From NCBI RefSeq assembly GCF_037975245.1, contig NC_092568.1, positions 7,115,501 to 7,179,500 on the forward strand: a stretch of 64,000 bases of DNA, written 5' to 3'. Below the pieces are notes generated by a model. That model did no database searches and had not been told where the DNA came from. It worked only from the letters and a program-made list of their open reading frames with translations. The translations under genes and the position numbers were made by a program. Below are positions 42,201-52,435 of the stretch, piece by piece. The first letter of the stretch is position 1, and each line of letters opens with the position of its first letter. This stretch comes from Apostichopus japonicus. Taxonomy: Eukaryota; Echinodermata; Holothuroidea; Aspidochirotida; Stichopodidae.

Positions 42201-43778
42201 TACCCTTCTCACACTAAGATGCCCTACATAGGTTTAGATACCCAGTAGGCCTACTGTGCCTTAGATGCCCTACTCAGGCCCAGATACCCTACTCTGGCCT
42301 AGATACCCTACTGTGGCCTAGATACCCTACTGTGGCTTAGATACCATACTCAGGCTTAGAAACCCTACTCAGGCTTTGATACCCTACTCAAGCTTAGATA
42401 CTGTACCCTTATCGGGCTTGGTTACCCTACTCTGGCTTAGATACCCTACTCAGGCTTCGATACCCTATTTAGGCTTAGATACCCTATACACGCTTAGATA
42501 CCTTAATCACGCTTTTACCTTACTCATGCTTAGATACCCTACTCATGCTTAGATACCCTACTCAGGCTTGCCTCTACTCTGGCTTAGATACCCTACTCAC
42601 GCTTAGATACCCTACATAGGCTTAGATACCCTACTCAGGCTTAGATACCCTACTCATGCTTACCCCTGCTCAGGCTTTGATACCCTACTCACGCTTAGAT
42701 ACCCTATTCGAGCTTATATACCCTACTCACACTTAGATATTCTACTGTGGCTTAGATACCCTACTCAGGCTTAGGTACCTATCTCAGATTTAGAAACCCT
42801 AATCACCTTTAGATACCCTTCTCACACTAAGATGCCCTACATAGGTTTAGATACCCAGTAGGCCTACTGTGCCTTAGATGCCCTACTCAGGCCCAGATAC
42901 CCTACTCTGGCCTAGATACCCTACTGTGGCCTAGATACCCTACTGTGGCTTAGATACCATACTCAGGCTTAGAAACCCTACTCAGGCTTTGATACCCTAC
43001 TCAAGCTTAGATACTGTACCCTTATCGGGCTTGGTTACCCTACTCTGGCTTAGATACCCTACTCAGGCTTCGATACCCTATTTAGGCTTAGATACCCTAT
43101 ACACGCTTAGATACCTTAATCACGCTTTTACCTTACTCATGCTTAGATACCCTACTCATGCTTAGATACCCTACTCAGGCTTGCCTCTACTCTGGCTTAG
43201 ATACCCTACTCACGCTTAGATACCCTACATAGGCTTAGATACCCTACTCAGGCTTAGATACCCTACTCATGCTTACCCCTGCTCAGGCTTTGATACCCTA
43301 CTCACGCTTAGATACCCTACTCACGCTAAGATACCCTTCATAGGCTTAGATACCCAGTACTCTGGCTTAGATACCCTACTCAGGCCTAGATACTCTATTC
43401 ACTTGAGATACCCTACTCAGGCTTAGATACTGTACCCTAATCAGGTTTAGTTACCCTACTCATGCTTATAGATACCCTCCTCAGGCTTAAATACCCTAAT
43501 CCTGCTTAGATACCCTATACAGGCTTACCCCCACTCACGCTTAGATACCCTACTCACGCTTAGATACCCTACTCACGCTTTGATACTGTACCCTACTCAC
43601 GCTTAGATACTGTACCCTACTCAGGCTAAGATACCCTACTCATGCTTAGATACCTTAAGCTTATAGCTACCCATCTACTTATAGATACCCTCTCACGCTT
43701 ATATACCTTTCTCACGCTTGGATACACTATTCAGGCTTAGATACCTTACTTAAGCTTAGATACCCTACTCACACTTAT
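21250..43778. repeat. Array 2: 22.5-kb satellite of a 19-bp unit with higher-order structure
   Basis: The basic unit is TAGATACCCTACTCAGGCT (19 bp), with common variants CTCACGCT, TATATACC, CTGTGGCT and CATAGGCT. Blocks of variants repeat together. The marker TCTCAGATTTA recurs at 26,940, 27,537 and 28,134 (597 bp apart); at 32,688, 33,005 and 33,322, and again at 33,880, 34,197 and 34,514 (317 bp apart). The marker AAAGGCCC recurs at 37,119, 38,541 and 40,036 (1,422 and 1,495 bp). No open frame over 60 codons begins in it beyond its left edge. The ACCCTA word recalls telomere repeats, but the unit is not a telomeric one. The 5' 3-4 kb are less regular than the centre. Confidence 0.97.
42091..43316. 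repeat. 613-bp direct duplication inside array 2
   Basis: The segment 42,091-42,703 (starting CTATTCGAGC) is repeated at 42,704-43,316 with, as far as I can read, near-identity, including rare variants such as CACCTTTAGAT, GTGCCTTAGAT, GGGCTTGGTTACC and GCTTACCCCTGCTC. Sharing of rare variants points to a recent unequal exchange or duplication. Confidence 0.85.
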
Positions 43779-43880
43779 TGGGTGGGGTGGTAGGTGAGGG
43801 GAGGGAAGGTAAGGGAAGGGGAGGCGATGGGAGGTGAAGGGACTGGACAGGAGGGGAGGGGAGGGAGGGGAGAAGAGTAT
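43779..43880 (+). other. G-rich purine tract at the right edge of array 2
   Basis: About 100 bases are almost purely G and A, with many GGGG and GGG runs (GGGTGGGGTGGTAGGTGAGG and so on). The plus strand could form G-quadruplex or triplex structures. No coding or repeat-unit relation to array 2 is evident. Confidence 0.6.
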
Positions 43881-43896
43881 ATAAATGTTTCACAAC

Positions 43897-43957
43897 CTGG
43901 TTCCTCTCGTTCTTCCATCGATCTGCCGTCTAGGTCCTCATTCGCATTGTCATCGTT
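43897..43957 (-). pseudogene. Lone exon-like unit related to arrays 1 and 3
   Basis: On the minus strand TACTGGTTTCCTTCTAG precedes a 61-bp segment that codes NDDNANEDLDGRSMEEREEP without a stop and ends CCAG|GTTGTG. GGCAGATCGATGGA in it matches the GGCAGATCGATGGAGACGCT core of array 1, and the acidic, GAA-rich style matches array 3. It may be a surviving exon of the gene that gave rise to the arrays, or simply a diverged single unit. Its neighbours on the same strand are the two arrays. No start codon or partner exon could be fixed, so function is unknown. Confidence 0.4.
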
Positions 43958-44743
43958 CTAGAAGGAAACCAGTAGAATTGTAAAATCTTAATTCGAGTAT
44001 ATGCCAAATATGAAACTTGGCAATACATTCGCTCCAAGTAGCAAGCTTTGGCAACCTCCTTTCGTAACATCTTTATGAAAATGTATTGTATTTATTGATA
44101 ATGTCTGAATTTACATTGCTCCCAAAAACTTTGATACAGCAGGGAACAACTCAAGAAACAACATTAATTGGTGCTGGATTTGGGGTTTGACATCTTGACT
44201 GAATAGAAATATTACTTTTGAGATTTTCAAACTTGCTATTAATTTGCAAGATTCTGAACAGTCTATAACCTAACAAATTGAGGTTGACTTAAACATTATT
44301 GTTTTGTTTTTTTGCAATAAAATGTTTAAAACTTGAACATGGATTAATTGACACTTGTTGTAAGTATGTAAGTGCTCCATCGGTGAAACATTTAGGTTTT
44401 CAACCAGGCTAATTAGTATGTTCTCGTTACAGAATTTTCTTTGTGCTGTCAAGAAAGAAAAATCTTGGATCTTTAAAATCTTGGATCCTCACATGCCCAA
44501 ACAGAACTTTGCATAATTGTCAGTGAACCAATCCTTTTAGCAATGCAGTGGCTAAATTGAGGATCGACCTAGGGAAAAATAAGTTCTCAACTTTGGACTT
44601 TTTGTCTCAAAATTTTGACTTTTTCACCTGACAGTTTGAGTGTTCTTTGCCAAAACTGAAATTTACTAAGTAAAAATTGTGACTGCTTGTCTGGGGATTG
44701 GCTTTTTTAGTTCACTATCTTACTGTCTCAAACTTTTGGCTTT
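43958..44743. other. AT-rich spacer between arrays 2 and 3
   Basis: No repeat unit, RNA gene or supported exon is visible. A 60-codon minus-strand open frame at 44,270-44,452 shows no family resemblance. Confidence 0.45.
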
Positions 44744-45061
44744 TTGGTATCAAACTTTTGCCTTTTCATCCCAAGTTCATATGTTCTCACTGCAGTGTTT
44801 GATGCAAACTGGGTGAACCTTGGTGGGATTGAATATAAGCATCACCATATGCTTTGCTATGAAATGGATGACATGCAATTAATTGACCAGGTAAAGCACA
44901 TATTGATTTATAACGATATTGTTTATTTTTTGCTTATTGTGTGGAGCACACTGTTTTGCAAATCATTGTTTTATGGATTTGCTGTGAAAGAGGCAGTACC
45001 TCAGCAGACTGTTGTGAGGAAAACGAGTGATATTGTTGACTTTTCATCATTTTCTGACTGA
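44744..45061 (+). pseudogene. Coding remnant ending at the edge of array 3 (unknown protein)
   Basis: A 105-codon frame runs to TGA at 45,059-45,061. From about codon 18 it reads VFDANWVNLGGIEYKHHH, then MLCYEMDDMQLIDQ, VKHILIYNDIVYFLL and ends VVRKTSDIVDFSSFSD. From memory this resembles a beta-rich C-terminal segment found in many uncharacterised predicted proteins of fish and marine invertebrates (pattern: V..NG..Y, LCY, G.V..I....N.VYFL, V....LVD..PF); I cannot verify this. A ATGTTCTCACTGCAG acceptor-like site at 44,798 and a GACCAG|GTAAAG donor-like site near 44,890 suggest that an exon could also begin or end here. No upstream part is found, so it is probably the detached 3' end of a gene or of a transposon-captured gene. 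The first unit of array 3 begins right after the stop. Confidence 0.4.
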
Positions 45062-48000
45062 GGATAGAAAAACAGTTAAAACATACCTCCTCTTCTGGTG
45101 GCATCGTCCAGCGTCTTATTCCACCTCCTTCTGTCTGCATCCACCTTCCACCGTCATCATCCTTCTTCTATGTTGTCGTCGTCCTGCTTCTAAATCCATC
45201 TTCTTCTGCATCTGAAAAATAAGGATAGAAAAACAATTAGAACATATCAAATACCTAACTCTCCGCATCTGTAAAAAGAAGGATAGAAAAACAGTTAAAA
45301 CATATCAAAAGCACACCCACTAACCCGGGGACACCTCCCCCCCCCCTCTCTTCTTCTGGTGGCATCGTCCAGCGTCTTATTCCATCTTCTTCTGCATCTG
45401 AAAATACAAGGATAGAAAAACAGTTAAACATATCAAATACATAGCCTACCCACTGACCCAGGAACACACCCCCCCTCTTCTTCTGGTGGCGTCGTCGAGC
45501 GTCTTAATCCATCTTCTTCTGCATCTGAAAAATAAGGATAGAAAAACAGTTAAAACATATCAAATACATAGCCCACACACTGACCCAGGGACACCACCCC
45601 CCCCTCCCCCTCTTCTTCTGGTGGCATCGTCCAGCGTCTTATTCCATCTTCTTCTGCATCTGAAAAACAAGGATAGAAAAACAGTTAAAACATATCAAAT
45701 ACATAGCCTACCCACTGACCCAGGGACACCCCCCCCCCTCTTCTTCTGGTGGCATCGTCCAGCGTCTTAATCCATCTTCTTCTGCATCTGAAAAAACAAG
45801 GATAGAAAGACAGTTAAAACATCAAATACATGGCCTACCCACTGACCCAGGGACACCCCCCCCCCTCTTCTTCTGGTGGCATCGTCCAGCGTCTTAATCC
45901 ATCTTCTTCTGCATCTGAAAAAACAAGGATAGAAAGACAGTTAAAACATATCAAATACATGGCCCACCCACTGACCCGGGGACACCCCCCTCTTCTTCTG
46001 GTAGCATCGTCCAGCGTCTGAATCCATCTTCTTCTGCATCTGAAAAACACGGATAGAAAAACAGTTAAAATATATCAAATACATAGTCCACCCACTAACC
46101 CAGGGAGCCCCCCCCCCCCCTCTTCTTTTTCTGGTGGCATCGTCCAGCGTCTTAATCCATCTTCTTCTGCATCTGAAAAAACAAGGATAGAAAAACAGTT
46201 AAAATATATCAAATACATAGCCTACCCACTGACCCAGGGATACACCCCCACCCCCTCTTCTTCTGGTGGCGTCGTCGAGCGTCTTATTCCATCTTCTTCT
46301 GCATCTGAAAAAAACAAGGATAGAAAAACAGTTAAAATATACCAAATTACATAACCCACCCACTAACCCAGGGACATCCCCCCCCCTCTTCTTCTGGTGG
46401 CATCGTCCAGCGTCTTAATCCATCTTCTGCATCTGAAAAAACAAGGATAGAAAAACAGTTAAAATATATCAAATACATAGCCTACCCACCGACCCAGGGA
46501 TACACCCCCACCCCCTCTTCTTCTGGTGGCGTCGTCCAGCGTCTTATTCCATCTTCTTCTGCATCTGAAAAAAACAAGGATAGAAAAACAGTTAAAACAT
46601 ATCAAATCCATAGCCCACCCACTGACCCAGGGACACCCCCCCCCTTCTCTTCTTCTGGTGGCATCGTCCAGCGTCTGAATCCATCTCCTTTTGCATCTGG
46701 AATAAAAAGGATAGAAAAACAGTTAAAATATATCAAAATGCATAACCCACCCACTAACCCAGGGACACCCCCTCCCCTTCCTCTCTTCTTCTGGTGGCAT
46801 CGTACAGCGTCTTAATCCATCTTCTGCATCTGAAAAAACAAGGATAGAAAAACAGTTAAAACATATCAAATACATATCCCACCCACTTACCCAGGGACAC
46901 CCCCCTCCCCCTCTTCTTCTGGTGGCATCGTCCAGCGTCTTATTCCATCTTCTTCTGCATCTGAAAAAACAAGGATAGAAAAACAGTTAAAACATATCAA
47001 ATACATAGCCTACCCACTAACTCAGGGACACCCCCCCCCCTCTTCTTCTGGTGGCATCGTCCAGCGTCTTATTCCACCTTCTTCTGCATCTGAAAAAAAA
47101 CAAGGATAGAAAGACAGTTAAAATATATCAAATACATAGCCCACCCACTAACCCAGGGACACCCCCCTCCCCCTCTTCTTCTGGTGGCATCGTCCAGCGT
47201 CTGAATCCATCTTCTTCTGCATCTGAAAAAACAAGGATAGAAAAACAGTAAAAACATATCAAATACATAGCCCACCCACTAACCCAGGGAGCCCCCACCC
47301 CCTCCCTCTTCCTCTTCTTCTGGTGGCGTCGTCGAGCGTCTTAATCCATCTTCTTCTGCATCTGAAAAAACAAGGATAGAAAAACAGTTAAAACATATCA
47401 AATACATAGCCCACCCACTAACCCAGGGAGCCCCCCCCCCCTTCTCATCTTCTTCTGGTAGCATCGTCCAGCGTCTGAATCCATCTTCTTCTGCATCTAA
47501 AAAAAACAAGGATAGAAAAACAGTTAAAACATATCAAATACATAGCCTACCCGCTAACCCAGGGACAACCCCAACCCCTCCCCCCCCCCCTCTTCTTCTG
47601 TTGGCATCGTCCAGCGTCTAAATCCATCTTCTTCTGCATCTGAAAAAACAAGGATAGAAAAACAGTTAAAATATATCAAATACATAGCCTACCCACTGAC
47701 CCAGGGATACACCCCCACCCCCTCTTCTTCTGGTGGCGTCGTCCAGCGTCTTAATCCATCTTCTTCTGCATCTGAAAAAAACAAGGATAGAAAAACAGTT
47801 AAAATATATCAAAATACATAACCCACCCACTAACCCAGGGACATCCCCCCCCCCTCTTCTTCTGGTGGCATCGTCCAGCGTCTTAATCCATCTTCTGCAT
47901 CTGAAAAAACAAGGATAGAAAAACAGTTAAAATATATCAAATACATAGCCTACCCACTGACCCAGGGATACACCCCTCCCCCACTTCTTCTGGTGGCGTC

Positions 48001-50437
48001 GTCCAACGTCTTATTCCATCTTCTTCTGCATCTGAAAAAAACAAGGATAGAAAAACAGTTAAAATATATCAAAATACATAACCCACCCACTTACCCAGGG
48101 ACACCCCCCCCCCCTTCTCTTCTTCTGGTGGCAACGTACAGCGTCTTAATCCATCTTCTGCATCTGAAAAAACAAGGATAGAAAAACAGTTAAAACATAT
48201 CAAATACATATCCCACCCACTTACCCAGGGTCACCCCCTCTCCCTCTTCTTCTGGTGGCATCGTCCAGCGTCTAAATCCATCTTCTTCTGCATCTGAAAA
48301 AACAAGGATAGAAAAACAGTTAAAACATATCAAATACATAGCCTACCCACTAACCCAGGGACAACCCCAACCCCCCCCCCCTCTTCTTCTGGTGGCATCG
48401 TCCAGCGTCTGAATCCATCTTCTTCTGCATCTGAAAAACAAGGATAGAAAAACAGTTAAAACATATCAAATACATAGCCTACCCACTCACCCAGGGACAA
48501 CCCCACCCCTCTTCTTCTGTTGGTATCGTCGAACGTCTTAATCCATCTTCTTCTGCATCTGAAAAAACAAGGATAGAAAAACAGTTAAAACATATCAAAT
48601 ACATAGCCCACCCACTGACCCAGGGACACCCCCCTCCCCTTCCCCCTCTTCTTCTGGTAGCATCGTCCAGCGTCTAAATCCATCTTCTTCTGCATCTGAA
48701 AAAACAAGGATAGAAAAACAGTTGAAACATATCAAATATATAGCCTACCCACTAACCCAGTGACATCCCCCCCCCCCCTCCTCTTCTGGTGGCATCGTCC
48801 AGCGTCTTAATCCATCTTCTTCTGCATCTGAAAAAACAAGGATAGAAAAACAGTTAAAACATATCAAATACATAGCCCACCCACTGACCCAGGGACACCC
48901 CCTCCCCTTCCCCCTCTTCTTCTGGTAGCATCGTCCAGCGTCTAAATCCATCTTCTTCTGCATCTGAAAAAACAAGGATAGAAAAACAGTTAAAACATAT
49001 CAAATATATAGCCGACCCACTAACCCAGTGACACCCCCCCCCCTCCTCTTCTGGTGGCATCGTCCAGCGTCTAAATCCATCTTCTTCTGCATCTGAAAAA
49101 ACAAGGATAGAAAAACAGTTAAAACATATCGAATACATAGCCGACCCGCTAACCCAGGGAGCCCGATCCCCCCGCCCCTCATCTTCTTCTGGTAGCATCG
49201 TCCAGCGTCTTAATCCATCTTCTTCTGCATCTGAAAAAACAAGGATAGAAAAACAGTTAAAACATATCAAATACATATCCCACCCACTAACCCAGGGACA
49301 ACCCCCCCCCCCTCTTCTTCTGGTGGCGTCGTCCAGCTTCTTATTCCATCTTCTTCTGCATCTGAAAAAAAACAAGGATAGAAAAACAGTTAAAATATAT
49401 CAAAATACATAACCCACCCACTAACCCAGGGACATCCCCCCCCCCCTCTTCTTCTGGTGGTATCGTCCAGCGTCTTAATCCATCTTCTGCATCTGAAAAA
49501 ACAAGGATAGAAAAACAGTTAAAATATATCAAATACATAGCCTACCCACTGACCCAGGGATACACCCCCACCCCCTCTTCTTCTGGTGGCGTCGTCCAGC
49601 GTCTTATTCCATCTTCTTCTGCATCTGAAAAAAACAAGGATAGAAAAACAGTTAAAACATATCAAATACATAGCCCACCCACTGACCCAGGGACACCCCC
49701 CCCCTTCTCTTCTTCTGGTGGCATCGTCCAGCGTCTGAATCCATCTCCTTTTGCATCTGGAATAAAAAGGATAGAAAAACAGTTAAAATATATCAAAATA
49801 CATAACCCACCCACTAACCCAGGGACACCCCCTCCCCTTCCCCTCTTCTTCTGGTGGCATCGTACAGCGTCTTAATCCATCTTCTGCATCTGAAAAAACA
49901 AGGATAGAAAAACAGTTAAAACATATCAAATACCCCCTCCCCCTCTTCTTCTGGTGGTATCGTCCAGCGTCATAATCCATCTTCTTCTGCATCTGAAAAA
50001 ACAAGGATAGAAAATCAGTTAAAACATATCAAATACATAGCCTACCCACTCACCCAGGGACAACCCCACCCCTCTTCTTCTGGTGGCATCGTCCAGCGTC
50101 TGAATCCATCTCCTTTTGCATCTGGAAAAAAAAGGATAGAAAAACAGTTAAAACATATCAAATACATAGCGCCTACCCACCCTCTAACCCAGGGACACCC
50201 TCCCCCTCCCCCTCTTCTTATGGTGGCATCGTCCAGCGTCTTAATCCATCTTCTTCTGCATCTGAAAAAACAAGGATAGAAAAACAGTTAAAACATATCA
50301 AATACATAGCCCACCCACTAACCCAGTGACAACCCCCCCCCCCCTCCTCTTCTGGTGGCATCGTCCAGCGTCTTAATCCATCTTCTTCTGCATCTGAAAA
50401 AACAAGGATAGAAAAACAGTTAAAACATATGAAATAC
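45062..50437. repeat. Array 3: ~130-bp tandem repeat, about 40 copies
   Basis: Units of about 125-136 bp repeat CTTCTTCTGGTGGCATCGTC, CAGCGTCTTAATCCATCTTC, TTCTGCATCTGAAAAAACAA, GGATAGAAAAACAGTTAAAA, CATATCAAATACATAGCC and CACCCACTAACCCAGGGACA, then a run of 5-12 C. Copies are highly similar, with the C run the most variable part. The core CATCTGAAAA..AAGGATAG..AAAACAGTTAAAACATATCAAA is shared with array 1. On the minus strand each unit reads ATCCTTGTTTTTTCAG, then codes DAEEDGLRRWTMPPEEE plus glycines from the G run. Some runs of units stay open through the whole unit (up to 173 codons at 48,854-49,375), others do not. The first unit (45,080-45,215) is longer and contains an extra block similar to the RSRTTT-coding part of array 1. 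Confidence 0.95.
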
Positions 50438-50644
50438 ATGTTTAGACCCTTAATAAGGTGTAAGCTGTTAGTTTTCTGTTAAGGTGTTTTCAGTACAAAT
50501 GATGTTTAAGTTTCAAGATGAATAAAAATGTGAAACACATTAAAAATGACATCTTCAGTTTTTCCCTGTTGTTTATTGCTTAAGCCTATTGTCTCCTAGC
50601 CCAGACTAAAGCGATACTTTGGAAAGTTAACATCAATGGGGAGA

Positions 50645-50890
50645 TCTAAATAACACCAATTTTGGTGTTAAAAGCAATTCAGTTAGTGTTAGTTGTACAC
50701 CAATCAGAGTACAAAATATCAACACCAAAGATAATTAATTACACACCCTTTGTGGTGTAAAGTAAATGATTATCAAGTTGGTGTTAAGTTTACACCTGGT
50801 GTTGGCAAAAAAAACACTCCAAAAAGAATACAAATTTAACATCGTGGGTGTAAAACTTAACACCGGAGTTTGTGGTGTTAATTGAAATCA
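50645..50890. repeat. Cluster of inverted GGTGTTA/TAACACC motifs
   Basis: TAACACCAATTTTGGTGTTA is a 20-base palindrome at its left end. Eight or more further GGTGT(T/A)A or TAACACC/TACACC words follow in both orientations within about 240 bp, including CACACCCTTTGTGGTGT, TTTACACCTGGTGTT and AACTTAACACCGG. Such dense palindromic words can fold into multiple hairpins. It may be a MITE or another foldback repeat. No target duplication was identified. Confidence 0.6.
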
Positions 50891-51104
50891 TTGACTTATG
50901 TTTGTAGGGTATGGTATGTAGTATAAGACTTATACTGCATGCTATGCATGCCATCTTATCGGTGTTATTGTTCTGTTCACCTACCTATTAGGCCTACTGT
51001 TATGTAAATGTTTGTACGGTTATGCCTTGCAGTTGGTGTACTGCACCGAACGCAGTGCAGTATTGCAGGAAATACAGTTCAGTTTTGCACTTATATACTT
51101 CCAA

Positions 51105-51470
51105 CCTGTCAACGGTGGCGGAGCGTCCATATCGTCAGGGTGGATGCCCCCCCCCCCCAAACTCCCTGACGGACTCAAATGGATTGCTGGCTCCCTTTTC
51201 AACTTTTTACCACTTTTTACTTATTCGCGATTATTGACTTTTTTTTATTGCGCTCTCATCTACCTATTGACATTTGTCACATTATCTGCAAATTAGCAAC
51301 GCCCGGAAAGGGTAATTTCCGGCGATCTATAGGGAGTATCTTTACTCAAAAAAATTCTGTACGCTCCGCGCCAAACTGTGGTGGCGCTCCGCTTAGATAG
51401 TGTCGAAAGCGCCCCTACCGACCATTTTCGCCCCCTGACCAATACCCCTAGCTCCGCCACTGCCTGTCAA
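51105..51470. mobile_element. hAT-type MITE, 350 bp, with perfect 8-bp TSD
   Basis: The element (51,113-51,462) starts CGGTGGCGGAGC and ends GCTCCGCCACTG; its reverse complement CAGTGGCGGAGC matches the left end at 11 of 12 bases. Both sides carry CCTGTCAA (51,105-51,112 and 51,463-51,470). The right part contains, in reverse orientation, the ACTATCTAAGCGGAGC segment seen three times in the element at 6297-7711, so the two are related. It encodes no transposase. Confidence 0.85.
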
Positions 51471-52435
51471 CATATCTTCTATTGTGCCTTGTCCATACAT
51501 CCCTTTAAGTTGTAGCGTACTCTACATGCATATGTTCTATGTTATAATTGTTGTACAGTTACGCACATTATTAGCAATCTCTTTAAAATGTTTTGTATTC
51601 CTCAGCCAAATCAAAGGAAAGGTAACTTAAGATATTCTATTTAGATTCCTTAACTTACCTTCACTGCAAAGCAGCCCGCTGTATATACAATGTTGCACTC
51701 CATTCGTTCCTTTCCTTCCTATCGTCAGAAATGAATTTCCCGCGAAGCGCGTCTGTCGCGTGCCTGACCTCATTAGTATGGATGTTTTCTTGTCTGGGCA
51801 TTTATCGAAGTCAGTCAACCGTTCATACTAAGCTGTTGGAAGCTAGACCAATTATCCTCCTTTTCGTACTGCGCCACTTCTTTTCGTTAAGAAACTCCAT
51901 CTATGAGTATATTTAGGAATGCATGCACTCCACGGCAGTGCTAGATCGAACAACTGGATCATTTCTATTAGCGGCAATATGAATTTCAGGCAATCAAGTG
52001 ATCATTTTTTTCGCTTCAGATAGTAATCAGCCTAAATTTATAACAATAATAATAATACATTTTAGGTGGAATTTTTTGTCTTAAAAAAGTCACTATTTCA
52101 ATAAAAGGCCGAATGAAAAAGCGATGTTTACTGATGAATAACCGAAATTTGATATGAAAGTCAAAATGCTTAAAGTTCCAAACTTTATCAGGAAAGTTGG
52201 CCATAAAGGGTACCGTATAATGTCAACAAATAGCTGAAATGAAAATGAATATTTGAAGATAAACAGTCGACGTTTCGAGATAAAACGTCTCCAAATTCCA
52301 ACATACAACTTCCAAATTTCGACAAAAACCGTCCAAATTTTGAGGAAGCCGAAGTTTACGTTTTACGACGAAGTAGGGAAATCTGGGTAGGGGAGGTGGG
52401 GTGTGATCAAATTCGATGAGATACACCACGGTAGC
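51471..52435. other. Spacer without recognised genes
   Basis: AT-rich sequence. In 52,080-52,380 several short look-alike phrases (CCAAATTTCGACAAAAACCG, CCAAATTTTGAGG, CCAAATTCCAAC) suggest very old internal repetition. No supported exon was found. Confidence 0.4.

Noticed and set aside
21250-43778. Telomeric or interstitial telomere repeat
   Set aside because: The TACCCTA word resembles CCCTAA, but the period is 19 bp with a constant CTCAGGCTTAGA part; there is no run of pure hexamers.
13165-50437. CRISPR array
   Set aside because: Units are contiguous similar sequences with no repeat-unique-spacer alternation, and the DNA is eukaryotic.
45255-50439. Array 3 minus-strand open frames up to 173 codons taken as one continuous protein
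   Set aside because: The frames run through the pyrimidine tract and C/G run of each unit and break at run-length changes. If anything here is coding, the exon-like part alone is the candidate.
51012-51400. Overlapping plus-strand frames of 71-94 codons around 51.0-51.4 kb
   Set aside because: They cross the boundaries of the hAT MITE at 51,113-51,462 and have no family signal.
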